Positions 16,106 through 23,013 of a stretch of 30,796 nt of DNA are shown in pieces; within the stretch, counting starts at the first letter, position 1, and the number at the start of each line of letters is the position of its first letter. This stretch comes from Candidatus Pacearchaeota archaeon (lineage in GTDB: Archaea > Nanoarchaeota > Nanoarchaeia > Pacearchaeales > GW2011-AR1), in assembly GCA_002690445.1 (NCBI GenBank), contig NZER01000032.1, positions 14,777-45,572 on the forward strand, written 5' to 3'. A program made the position numbers and the translations under genes. Below the pieces are notes generated by a model. The model was not told the origin of the DNA. It worked only from the letters and a program-made list of their open reading frames with translations, and did not search any database.

Positions 16106-16512
16106 GAAACCCCCCTAAAATAATACTCGACCATCGCGCCGGTATAGCACCCGGCGATTCCGATTAGAACGATGCCCACTTGCAGGATCAACGATAGCGG
16201 GAACTGGGTATGGAACGCATCGGACAGCGCGGTAAACACCCCTGTCACAGACAGAAACATCACGAACTGAAGAGGCGCTAATAATCCTATCGCCCATGTG
16301 GGAGTATTTCTAGCGACCGTTAGTGCCAGCAGACCGCACACCACCGATATGAATATGATCACTCCCCACAGCTTGAACCCGCCAAGATTCAGAAAGATGT
16401 TCCACGCTACGCCGTTCACATACGTTGGATCAATAGCAGCGTTTACAAACATCTGAATCGCCGCCGTCCCCCAGTACCACATCGCAAAGATGACCGCCCA
16501 CGACAGCCGCAT
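16102..16512 (-). CDS. Four-segment membrane protein, possible holin-like
   Basis: 136 residues from ATG 16512 (MRLSWAVIFAMWYWGTAAIQ), which has GGGAG eight bases upstream. An in-frame GTG at 16530 would overlap the previous gene. Four hydrophobic segments are visible, at about residues 4-24, 48-68, 73-95 and 106-130. No known motif is present. It follows a coiled-coil/TM protein resembling the XhlA type, and such pairs often form a lysis cassette, but no endolysin is visible nearby. A holin role is therefore only an inference. Confidence 0.55.
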   Translation of the reverse strand: MRLSWAVIFAMWYWGTAAIQMFVNAAIDPTYVNGVAWNIFLNLGGFKLWGVIIFISVVCGLLALTVARNTPTWAIGLLAPLQFVMFLSVTGVFTALSDAFHTQFPLSLILQVGIVLIGIAGCYTGAMVEYYFRGVS

Positions 16513-16516
16513 TCCT

Positions 16517-16768
16517 CTAACTCCCACCAACTAACCGCATAATATAGCTCACACTCAAAGACCCCAGAAGTGTGACCCCAGTAACAAGGATTCCCCACAG
16601 ACGCGCATTCGCAGCACGAATCGACCCGCGAAGGTCTTTGATGTCCTCGGTAAATCCCTTAACATCGCCTTCAACCGCCGTCAAGCGCTCGCGAGCATCC
16701 ATCTCGAAAACCCTGAAGTCCGCCTCGATCCGCGAAACATGGCCCCTAATCTCGATTGTATCTTCCAT
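16517..16768 (-). CDS. XhlA-like coiled-coil protein with C-terminal membrane anchor
   Basis: 83 residues (MEDTIEIRGHVSRIEADFRV...). Residues 1-55 are a heptad-type helix (RLTAVEGDVKGFTEDIKDLR) and residues 56-80 a transmembrane segment (LWGILVTGVTLLGSLSVSYI). This layout is that of XhlA-family proteins, associated with holins in Bacillus and other phages, and of many small phage membrane proteins. The gene is 21 bases after the pyrophosphatase-metallopeptidase gene and four bases before the membrane gene. No clear Shine-Dalgarno is seen. Confidence 0.55.
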   Translation of the reverse strand: MEDTIEIRGHVSRIEADFRVFEMDARERLTAVEGDVKGFTEDIKDLRGSIRAANARLWGILVTGVTLLGSLSVSYIMRLVGGS

Positions 16769-16789
16769 GCTTATAGTCTACGGCCAAAA

Positions 16790-19489
16790 CTACGTATTTC
16801 CCTTACCGGAAACTACACCAAATCGCAACGGGATATACGCACTCACCCGCCCACGGCGGGATTTTTCTAGCCCACGAAGCCCCCGCTGAATAGCCTTCAA
16901 CACCTTGCGTCCGAGAAATCTCCGCAGCAGCCGCTCGTAGGCACTCCCCTTCGCAATCAGATCGTCCGATGGGTCCATTTCGTTATGTCCCCACCCCCAC
17001 ACATCGGTATCGAACGCCGCCTCACTCTTTTCCGTCCACAACGCACTGTCGTATTGGCTCTTCGATAACCCCATACGAGTACGCGCCAAGTAGCACGCAA
17101 AAGAGCGAGCAAACATCTCGGTGGGCTCCCGATAATAATCAAGAAGGGATTTGCCATACTTCACACCTGTAGTTTCGGGCTCCCGCGTTCTAAATAACCG
17201 CCTCACCGATCTATCTACCGCCTGAGGCCCGAGAGTATCCAGCTGCTCCCAGATACCCAGACCAGACCTCCCACCCCCCTCTATACTGTTCATCTCAGGG
17301 TCAGTGAGTAATTCTAGCGCTGAACGGATGTCGTCTGCACTATCGGTAGGCGCAACCCCTGCCTTGTGGATTTTCGCCACCCAATAGTCCAGCCACGGCG
17401 TACCCGGCTCCTTGTTGTCGTCCTCCAGCGAGAAGCGCAAACCCCGAAAGCTCGTCATGCTCACCCCTTGACCCTTCTTTGCTAGGTACTCAGCGGCTAA
17501 CTCCTGCTGCCCCAAACCCATAACGCAGTGCGCCAAATACTCCGCCCGAAACTGTTTCGCAGGCGGTATCTGCGCCCACGACGGAAGGAACCGGGAAAAC
17601 TTATTAGCTCTCTTGCCCGGCATCTCCATCGCCATCATTTTCTTGAGGCGGTTGTTGATCATCCCTTGCACACTATGAGTAAATCTAGCACGGTTGCGGG
17701 ACGACAGACTGTAGGTCATGCCCCCGCGAGAGTTTTCAATCTGCTCTATCAACCCACCAGACTTGTTCGCCCACTTCTCAAACGCTTCCCGGTCTTTGGC
17801 AGACGCATGATCCCAGAAGTAGTGGCCCACCTCATGAGACACTGCTCCCGGCATAGAGGTCGACATCTTGATCGCCTCGCGGGATGGCTGATAAAACGCG
17901 ACCCCACTCCCTCGGTTTTCCTTCGTCACATTAAAGAACTCCAATCCAAGCGGACCCTTCTCAACGGGAGTGTACGACCGGAAGTCGACCAGCTTATTCA
18001 TAGCATCAAACGCATCCGCCATCTGCTGCATACCGATCCCGACATCCACCTCTTTCTCAGATCCCAAAAATCGAAGGTCGGGCATCAGTTTACGGAGCCG
18101 GGACGCCGCCTCTCTCATCCCCGGCGACCTCTTAATTCTCTCTGTGAATCGGTACTGGCGGTATGCCAACGATTGTCGAAAGTGCTTCCGCACCATTTGA
18201 ATGTCCTCCGCGCTGAGACCCTTCCCCATCTCCCCTTTCAACACGGTCTCCATCTTACTCGGCGGGATAGACATCTCGACGTGGCTCCCCCCTCCTCCAA
18301 ACCTCGAAGTACTCTCCCCACGGAGCACCAGCGGCACCTCTCCACGTACCCCTACCCAACGGTCCGATGTTCCAATTGCATCAATCCTCAGCGCACCCCC
18401 TTGCAACGGAAGATTCCTATACGCTATGCTCATTGCAGCCCCCGGCGAGAATCCCGGCCCTCCTGTCGATCTTTCCCCGGCGATGTAGTCCGCTACCTGC
18501 GGCTTTAGACTGCCATCTTTCATTCCCTCGAACAGCTCATCGAAGGTATCCGGCAACCCTAACTCAACCCACAGCTTACGCTCAGGATCTTTAGAGTCCC
18601 GCGCCCAACCCGCAATTGGGTCTGATCTATCCTCCCACATCGCATAAGTAGGATCTCGACCGCCTGGGCCACCCGTTATTTCTGATATCAGATCCCGACG
18701 AAATTGATTCTTGATCACCTGCTCCATATACTCCGCACTCGGTACTGATTTGTAATCCCACACAGCCTGCTCCGAAGCCACCGGTACCGGATCTTCCTTC
18801 CGCTCTATCTTCTTGTCATCGCCCTTCGCTCCAGCAGGGCCGTCGTAAACCCACTTCTTACCAGTTTTCTTCAACCAGAACTTGCGCCCACCCTTCGCAC
18901 CCATCAGCTTACGCGAACCCTCAGCAACAGGCGGTCGGCCCTTCTCAAAGGCGAACTCGCTGCCTGCCTGCATCCGACCGCCAAACCCGGTCTCATCAAA
19001 CCGGTGCTCACCCTTCTGGAGTATTTCTAGCTCCTCCTGTCTCGACTTGACCTTCAGGTATCCGACCGACTTGCCCTTCCGCGTTTCCAAAAAGGTACGG
19101 AACTCCCCCATGTTCAGAGATTCCATCGACCCAAAGAACTTCGGATCGTCGTAGTGCATCAAATATGCCCGCTTCGCGTGCTTGGCGGTGAGGAAACCCA
19201 ACATCACCTTGTCTTCATCGTAATTGCCGGTCTTGGGGTTGTTCTGGTGAATTACAAACACCCACGGCGATTTCTCGTACGGCCCAATATACACGTCGAC
19301 GTGATCTCCGTCCGGCCCCTCCGTCAAACGGATGTAGCCGTAGGGGTACCGCATCAGCGTCTTTCCCTCTTCTTTCTTGAGCGGATCGTACCAGTGCCGA
19401 TAAGACCCCTTCTGATTCTCAACCGAGATGGGAAGCTCCTGGAACTCTGTTCGGTAGTGCAATTTTCTAGCTTTGCCGAATGTCAGCAT
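16790..19489 (-). CDS. Large polyvalent-type protein: pyrophosphatase-like domain plus HEVGH metallopeptidase domain
   Basis: 899 residues; the ATG overlaps the preceding TAA (TAATG). Residues 10-125 (YGYIRLTEGPDGDHVDVYIG, VIHQNNPKTGNYDEDKVMLG) match the inorganic-pyrophosphatase-like domain known from polyvalent proteins, with the acidic residues DGDHVDVY and DEDK as likely metal ligands. Residues 183-217 are the shared basic module (RPPVAEGSRKLMG...KWVYDG), and 244-261 are WDYKSVPSAEYMEQVIKN. HEVGH is at 552-556, and a REPTEMFARSFACYLARTRM segment near residue 810 supplies the likely third zinc ligand. From the WDYKSVP block to the end it is paralogous to 13349-16105, including the WGWGHxxxDPxDxxIAKGS block. 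No C-terminal winged helix is present. Likely injected with DNA; substrates unknown. Confidence 0.75.
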   Translation of the reverse strand: MLTFGKARKLHYRTEFQELPISVENQKGSYRHWYDPLKKEEGKTLMRYPYGYIRLTEGPDGDHVDVYIGPYEKSPWVFVIHQNNPKTGNYDEDKVMLGFLTAKHAKRAYLMHYDDPKFFGSMESLNMGEFRTFLETRKGKSVGYLKVKSRQEELEILQKGEHRFDETGFGGRMQAGSEFAFEKGRPPVAEGSRKLMGAKGGRKFWLKKTGKKWVYDGPAGAKGDDKKIERKEDPVPVASEQAVWDYKSVPSAEYMEQVIKNQFRRDLISEITGGPGGRDPTYAMWEDRSDPIAGWARDSKDPERKLWVELGLPDTFDELFEGMKDGSLKPQVADYIAGERSTGGPGFSPGAAMSIAYRNLPLQGGALRIDAIGTSDRWVGVRGEVPLVLRGESTSRFGGGGSHVEMSIPPSKMETVLKGEMGKGLSAEDIQMVRKHFRQSLAYRQYRFTERIKRSPGMREAASRLRKLMPDLRFLGSEKEVDVGIGMQQMADAFDAMNKLVDFRSYTPVEKGPLGLEFFNVTKENRGSGVAFYQPSREAIKMSTSMPGAVSHEVGHYFWDHASAKDREAFEKWANKSGGLIEQIENSRGGMTYSLSSRNRARFTHSVQGMINNRLKKMMAMEMPGKRANKFSRFLPSWAQIPPAKQFRAEYLAHCVMGLGQQELAAEYLAKKGQGVSMTSFRGLRFSLEDDNKEPGTPWLDYWVAKIHKAGVAPTDSADDIRSALELLTDPEMNSIEGGGRSGLGIWEQLDTLGPQAVDRSVRRLFRTREPETTGVKYGKSLLDYYREPTEMFARSFACYLARTRMGLSKSQYDSALWTEKSEAAFDTDVWGWGHNEMDPSDDLIAKGSAYERLLRRFLGRKVLKAIQRGLRGLEKSRRGRVSAYIPLRFGVVSGKGNT
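18718..18761 (-). repeat. 44-bp identical block, copy 2 (gene 16790-19489)
   Basis: Identical to 15580-15623. The flanking protein sequences are clearly diverged, so the block is more conserved than its surroundings. Confidence 0.92.
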
Positions 19490-19833
19490 TACTTTCCCTT
19501 CTCCTCGACTGGAATCTCTTTGACCGGCAGCGGGGTAGTGTCAGCCTTGGCGATTGCCTCAATCACCGTCGGCAGCTCCTCTTCCGGCTTGCCGTCCGCA
19601 TCCGCCATGAAGTGCAGGGTCTTCCCGTCGTCGAGGTCGACGCTGAGAACGATCCGGTCTCCGATTCGGTTGGTGCGCATCTTCCGGATCGATACACCAG
19701 GATCTAGAGCCCGCATACCCACCCCTTCTACAAACGCAACGAGAGACTCCTGGTCCATGACCACCGGAGTCTCGGTCTTCGTGATTGTGCCCTTAGCATC
19801 CTTGGTGTGTTTTTCTAGCGAACGTATCTTCAT
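19489..19833 (-). CDS. Hypothetical protein
   Basis: 114 residues (MKIRSLEKHTKDAKGTITKT). ATG overlaps the upstream TGA (ATGA), with GGAGG ten bases before it, so the start is secure. The product is soluble and charged. The middle (RIGDRIVLSVDLDDGKTLHF) suggests a beta hairpin, and the C-terminus is Pro/Glu/Lys-rich and probably disordered (TPLPVKEIPVEEKGK). It is coupled to both neighbours by overlaps. No family is recognised. Confidence 0.6.
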   Translation of the reverse strand: MKIRSLEKHTKDAKGTITKTETPVVMDQESLVAFVEGVGMRALDPGVSIRKMRTNRIGDRIVLSVDLDDGKTLHFMADADGKPEEELPTVIEAIAKADTTPLPVKEIPVEEKGK

Positions 19834-19973
19834 CGAGCCGAAACCTCCAACGCATCCTCCACAGTCATACGGTGACGGCGAATCTCGGCACGGTACGCCA
19901 AGTCATCGCGGTCCAACGAAACCATACTATCAAACGGAATCCAACGATCTCCATCACGCCTATTGATCGTCAC
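19830..19973 (-). CDS. Small hypothetical protein coupled to the methyltransferase gene
   Basis: 47 residues from GTG 19973 (MTINRRDGDRWIPFDSMVSL). I choose this start because GGAGG lies eight bases upstream, inside the last codons of the methyltransferase. A longer in-frame ATG at 20045 would overlap that gene by 86 bases and has no such signal. The product ends in a charged helix (AYRAEIRRHRMTVEDALEVS). Function unknown. Confidence 0.5.
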   Translation of the reverse strand: MTINRRDGDRWIPFDSMVSLDRDDLAYRAEIRRHRMTVEDALEVSAR

Positions 19974-20931
19974 AAAGTAAACCTCCTGGCCCAGCGTCGG
20001 GGAGTACACCGACCACATTGTACTTGGCGTCGCTTCCAAAGGCATCGTTCAGCCTGTGCTTTATGAGAGTGATAGCAAGGTGAGTGATGTCGATCCCAAT
20101 CCACTGCCGGTTGAGTCTTTGAGCAACGGCCACGGCGGTACCGCAACCGCAGAAAGGATCTAAAATGATACCGTTTTCCGGACATGATAGTCGAATGATG
20201 CGTTCCAATAAACGCTCAGGTTTTTGAGTAGGATAACCCAGCCGTTCTTTTTCCATTGGGTTCAACGCCTGAATGATCCAGACATCCATCGGCAACTTGA
20301 AGATGCTGTCTACCTGTATTCGCGCACCTTTGGGGTTTTTCGCACGCTGAAGGGCTTTTTCTGTTCTTCGGTCCGGTGACGCCCATGGATCAAAGTAGCA
20401 GTCGGTGCCTTTCGCATAGAGCAAGATGATATCGTGTTTTCTCGAAAGATGACTGTCGCTGGCACCCCCTGTTTGGTAGTGCCAAACAATCTCATTTCTA
20501 AAGTGCCGGGCACCATAAATGGCGTCCATTAACACCTTGAGATAGTGACTCGCAGTAGGATCGCAATGCAGGTAGATGGAGCCAGTAGGTTTGAGAACCC
20601 TTCGCAACTCGACAAGACGCAGTGCCATCATCGAAAGGTATGCCAACATATCGTTGTCACCGAGCAACTGTCTAAATGCGCGCATCGCTTCGGCGACCTT
20701 ACCACCAGACTCCACCACCTCCTGATACGTTTTCGCAGAGACCTCATCCCATCGCCACATGTCGTTGAAGGCTTTGATCTGGGCAGACTTCCTCTTGATC
20801 GACGAGGTGGACAAGCAGTACGTTGCGTTGCTGTTGAACGGAGGGTCGAGATAGATCAGATCGACGGATTCGTCTTTGATATGGAGTCTCAGTACTTCGA
20901 GATTATCCCCGTAGAAAAGCGTATTCTCCAC
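19960..20931 (-). CDS. Site-specific DNA methyltransferase, beta-class (N6-adenine or N4-cytosine)
   Basis: 323 residues from GTG 20931, overlapping the preceding TAG (TAGTG). The catalytic motif DLIYLDPPFNSN (DPPF, residues 25-36) precedes the SAM-binding motif DPFCGCGTAVAVA (residues 258-270), the order of beta-class amino-methyltransferases. GSIYLHCDPTASHYLKVLMD and YPTQKPERLLERII are also typical of this group. It would transfer a methyl group from S-adenosylmethionine to the exocyclic amine of A or C, probably to mask the phage genome from host restriction. No endonuclease partner is visible. The gene contains no GCTAGAA word and seems somewhat poorer in G+C than its neighbours, which suggests separate acquisition. 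The recognition sequence cannot be read. Confidence 0.9.
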   Translation of the reverse strand: MENTLFYGDNLEVLRLHIKDESVDLIYLDPPFNSNATYCLSTSSIKRKSAQIKAFNDMWRWDEVSAKTYQEVVESGGKVAEAMRAFRQLLGDNDMLAYLSMMALRLVELRRVLKPTGSIYLHCDPTASHYLKVLMDAIYGARHFRNEIVWHYQTGGASDSHLSRKHDIILLYAKGTDCYFDPWASPDRRTEKALQRAKNPKGARIQVDSIFKLPMDVWIIQALNPMEKERLGYPTQKPERLLERIIRLSCPENGIILDPFCGCGTAVAVAQRLNRQWIGIDITHLAITLIKHRLNDAFGSDAKYNVVGVLPDAGPGGLLCDDQ

Positions 20932-21623
20932 TACCGCACTCGCAACCTTACGCTCTGGGCAGGGTCGCCCACGGGCACAGGAGCAACCAGAAACCCAAAA
21001 AAAAACTGCACCGGAGCTACCTCCTCCGCCTTCTGCAACGAGCCCTCCAAGTCGGTCGATAGCTGAGTCTGTAGCCTCAGCTCCATGGACAAGGAGGTCA
21101 ATTCTCCCGCGCTGCTCCTCAATGATCCCTCTAAGCTCAGTATAGTCGCTTCTCGACTGGTCAAGCTCTGCTCTAAGTCGGCGATGGTCAAGCTGGAGGA
21201 GGTTATGGTCGCCTCGCTCGCGCTCAAGTCGCTCCGTAAGGCCGCTATTGAACTCCGCTGTTGTTCTAGCAGACTCTCTCGCTCCACCAAGCTCTCTCGC
21301 AAGTCTTCGATTGTCTGCGCCGAGCGCGACAACGCTCCCTCGCTCCCCTGCAAGCTAGTCTGCAAGCGCGTCACTCTGTCCCCGAGCCTGTCGGACCTGC
21401 TCTGCGCCCCGGTCAACTGCATCTGTAAGGGACTCAACTCGACTCTCTGCTGTTCGGAGAGATTCCGTAAGCTCTGCACCTCTTGCCCTTGCAGCTCGAA
21501 GATCGTCTTGAGCCTCTTCAAGTCTTTCTGTAAGGCCGTCTCTCCGACCGAAACCTCTACCGCAAGAACGGACTGTGATGAAAACAGTACCGCCACCAAG
21601 ACACACCAGTAAAACCGCAACAT
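20931..21623 (-). CDS. Secreted coiled-coil protein (possible spanin-like)
   Basis: 230 residues from ATG 21623, with a textbook GGAGGAG five bases upstream. Residues 1-22 (MLRFYWCVLVAVLFSSQSVL then AVEV) are a signal peptide or N-terminal membrane anchor with a possible cleavage site after SVLA. Residues 28-200 are one long coiled coil rich in Leu, Ser, Glu and Arg (TIEDLRESLVERESLLEQQR). The C-terminus after a T9 run (20997-21005) reads FFFGFLVAPVPVGDPAQSVR and looks unnatural. One base fewer gives FFLGFWLLLCPWATL and an earlier stop, a plausible membrane anchor. Envelope-spanning coiled coils beside holin-like genes recall spanins, but the evidence is thin. A second frame is open at the 5' end (21355-21642). 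Confidence 0.6.
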   Translation of the reverse strand: MLRFYWCVLVAVLFSSQSVLAVEVSVGETALQKDLKRLKTIFELQGQEVQSLRNLSEQQRVELSPLQMQLTGAQSRSDRLGDRVTRLQTSLQGSEGALSRSAQTIEDLRESLVERESLLEQQRSSIAALRSDLSASEATITSSSLTIADLEQSLTSREATILSLEGSLRSSAGELTSLSMELRLQTQLSTDLEGSLQKAEEVAPVQFFFGFLVAPVPVGDPAQSVRLRVR

Positions 21624-21645
21624 AGTAACTCCTCCATTTCACCGG

Positions 21646-21909
21646 CTACGGCCTCGGAAGACCGCTGACCGGTGCCGACTGTGCACGATTGTCCATCACC
21701 TTGCCCGCGACATTCCCCGCCGCGTACAAGCCCAGGACACCCGCATAAGCGATAAAGAGCTGTCCCCACAGCCCTGATTCTCTAACGTCCCTGATCAACC
21801 ACACGATTGTAATCACCGCCAGCAGGGTGAGCACCGCCACGGCAAGGTAGAACTTCCGCGACCTGAACGTCTTTGCACCCACAACCGGCGAACTCTCGGA
21901 AGCTGCCAT
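21646..21909 (-). CDS. Small membrane protein, possible holin
   Basis: 87 residues (MAASESSPVVGAKTFRSRKF). The ATG is preceded by AGGGGG and the word GCTAGAAAA as spacer. Two transmembrane segments are predicted at about residues 20-42 (FYLAVAVLTLLAVITIVWLI) and 50-70 (GQLFIAYAGVLGLYAAGNVA), with a charged start and a hydrophilic end. Size, two segments and neighbours (another membrane protein and the coiled-coil secreted protein) fit a holin, but nothing proves it. Confidence 0.55.
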   Translation of the reverse strand: MAASESSPVVGAKTFRSRKFYLAVAVLTLLAVITIVWLIRDVRESGLWGQLFIAYAGVLGLYAAGNVAGKVMDNRAQSAPVSGLPRP

Positions 21910-21913
21910 TTTT

Positions 21914-22321
21914 CTAGCCCCCTAATCCCAACAGACCTTGCGTGAGCTTGGTTGCAACATCCCGCAACTGCGGAAACGCATACATACCACCAAACCCTAC
22001 GAGCACGAACAGCGTAAACCTGCGCGGGCGATTTTTCTTCTTGCCGTCCGCGTGCCCGACGACATCCCACATCGCCACCAGGATAATTCCTATACCCCCG
22101 GCAAAGAGAAAATCAGTAAAGTGAAATGTCGGAAGCTGAATGCTCTCGGTGGTGCCAGGCCCGTCGGACCACAGGTCGGTCCATCTGATTATCGCGGGGG
22201 ATAGCCACGCGATGAATACACCCACTACTACTGATATCACGGACCCTGCGGATGTCAACAGGCCGAGGAAGAACTCCACCAACACATTCGCCCTTTTGGG
22301 ACTTTGAACTTCTTGCGCCAC
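21914..22321 (-). CDS. Membrane protein of unknown function
   Basis: 135 residues from GTG 22321 (MAQEVQSPKRANVLVEFFLG), supported by GGAGG six bases upstream; a GTG two codons earlier is the alternative. Three hydrophobic stretches are visible: VLVEFFLGLLTSAGSVISVV (extending to VGVFIAWL), FTDFLFAGGIGIILVAMWDV and RFTLFVLVGFGGMYAFPQL. A basic loop KKKNRPRR follows the second. The stop codon TAG is part of the GCTAGAAAAA word that also spaces the next gene's Shine-Dalgarno. No family recognised. Confidence 0.55.
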   Translation of the reverse strand: MAQEVQSPKRANVLVEFFLGLLTSAGSVISVVVGVFIAWLSPAIIRWTDLWSDGPGTTESIQLPTFHFTDFLFAGGIGIILVAMWDVVGHADGKKKNRPRRFTLFVLVGFGGMYAFPQLRDVATKLTQGLLGLGG

Positions 22322-22478
22322 ACCCACCCTCCATCAGTATTTCTAGCGATGTCAATCCAACCACTACAAGAGATAATACTACAATTCCGCACCAGATCCA
22401 ACCCCTAAACTCCCCCGGCACCCACTCCGTAGATATCGACGCCCCCAACTGCCGAGCCAGAAGAGGGGTTAGCGTCAT
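22113..22478 (-). CDS. Possible small membrane protein overlapping the next gene
   Basis: 121 codons from ATG 22478 (MTLTPLLARQLGASISTEWV). Residues 28-50 are a membrane segment (WIWCGIVVLSLVVVGLTSLE). The 3' 209 bases overlap the following membrane gene in another frame, and the second half of this product (ARSSKSQKGECVGG... and beyond) is Arg/Ser/His-rich with no order, as expected of a shadow frame. Either only the first half matters, or the frame is broken. The ATG lies 13 bases after the U tract of a terminator. The Shine-Dalgarno (AGGGA) is too close to the ATG to be convincing. Confidence 0.35.
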   Translation of the reverse strand: MTLTPLLARQLGASISTEWVPGEFRGWIWCGIVVLSLVVVGLTSLEILMEGGCGARSSKSQKGECVGGVLPRPVDIRRVRDISSSGCIHRVAIPRDNQMDRPVVRRAWHHREHSASDISLY

Positions 22479-22490
22479 TCCCTATACCGT

Positions 22491-22520
22491 AAAAACCCCC
22501 CTGGAGGATACGTCCAGGGG
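22491..22520 (-). terminator. Intrinsic terminator
   Basis: On the coding strand CCCCTGGA (22520-22513) pairs perfectly with TCCAGGGG (22505-22498) around a seven-base loop, followed by GG and five U (22495-22491). It is the second of two terminators in the gap 22479-22737. Confidence 0.8.
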
Positions 22521-22625
22521 TACACATTCAACGCCACTAATCCGGCCTAACAGATTAACGTCGTTCGCTCCAATTTGACCCCCCAACGGAGGGCTTGCGT
22601 CTCGCGCACCCGAGACTGCATTCAG
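22521..22625 (-). other. Non-coding interval between two terminators
   Basis: No gene is supported here. The interval holds a perfect six-pair inverted repeat GTCTCG/CGAGAC (22599-22616) and a C-rich/G-rich pair (CCCTCCG and GGGGGG, 22579-22593), so its RNA could be structured. I see no convincing -10/-35 promoter, although a promoter for the downstream membrane genes would be expected between the terminators. Confidence 0.4.
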
Positions 22626-22658
22626 AAAAAAAGGCCGAGGGGGACGGAATCCTCGGCC
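22626..22658 (-). terminator. Intrinsic terminator
   Basis: On the coding strand GGCCGAGG (22658-22651) pairs perfectly with CCTCGGCC (22640-22633) around a ten-base loop and is followed by seven U (22632-22626). It closes the transcript of the 22738-23013 gene. Confidence 0.9.
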
Positions 22659-22737
22659 TGGGAATAGGGCCGGTTCGGTCGGTGAGGAGTATACCAACCT
22701 CTTTTTGTGAACCGCACCCATTTGTTGCATAGTAGTT

Positions 22738-23013
22738 CTAGCCCCGCAGAGCGGAGACCTTAACCGTCACCTGGACGATTCCGCCGTTGATCACAGCGAC
22801 CTCCAGATCCCGCACCGGCATGTTCGCAAACTCCTGGTAGTCGGTGGTGTCCTTCGCCCGAAACAACACCCGCCCGTACCCGTCGTCGATACGGAGCGTT
22901 GCGTCGGTGCCACCGGTGTACTTGATCGACTTCAACACGATACGTCCAGCAATCGTGTCAGCAGCCGCCGTCATCTCGTAAATGCCTATTTGCGCATCAC
23001 CCGTTAGTGCCAC
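22738..23013 (-). CDS. Small beta-rich protein, possibly a virion component
   Basis: 91 residues from GTG 23013 (MALTGDAQIGIYEMTAAADT), with GGGGAGG five bases upstream and overlapping the preceding stop. Alternating hydrophobic pattern (GRIVLKSIKYTGGTDATLRI; EVAVINGGIVQVTVKVSALR) suggests an all-beta fold, and no membrane segment is present. The stop codon TAG is the TAG of a GCTAGAA word. A terminator follows 80 bases later, so this ends a transcription unit. Function unknown. Confidence 0.55.
   Translation of the reverse strand: MALTGDAQIGIYEMTAAADTIAGRIVLKSIKYTGGTDATLRIDDGYGRVLFRAKDTTDYQEFANMPVRDLEVAVINGGIVQVTVKVSALRG

Noticed and set aside
22338..22347. Resemblance of GCTAGAAATA to the tetraloop segment of engineered Cas9 guide RNAs (GCTAGAAATAGC)
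   Set aside because: The flanks do not match, no CRISPR repeat or cas gene is present, and the word recurs 45 times in coding sequence; coincidence.
22477..22489. TATAGGGA on the minus strand just upstream of 22478, like the end of a T7 promoter
   Set aside because: Only eight bases match, the specific upstream half is missing, and I found no second copy, so there is no support for a phage-type promoter.
22482..22730. An open frame of 82 codons on the minus strand
   Set aside because: It runs through both intrinsic terminators, has low-complexity Pro/Gly/Arg sequence and no convincing start signal, so I treat the interval as non-coding.
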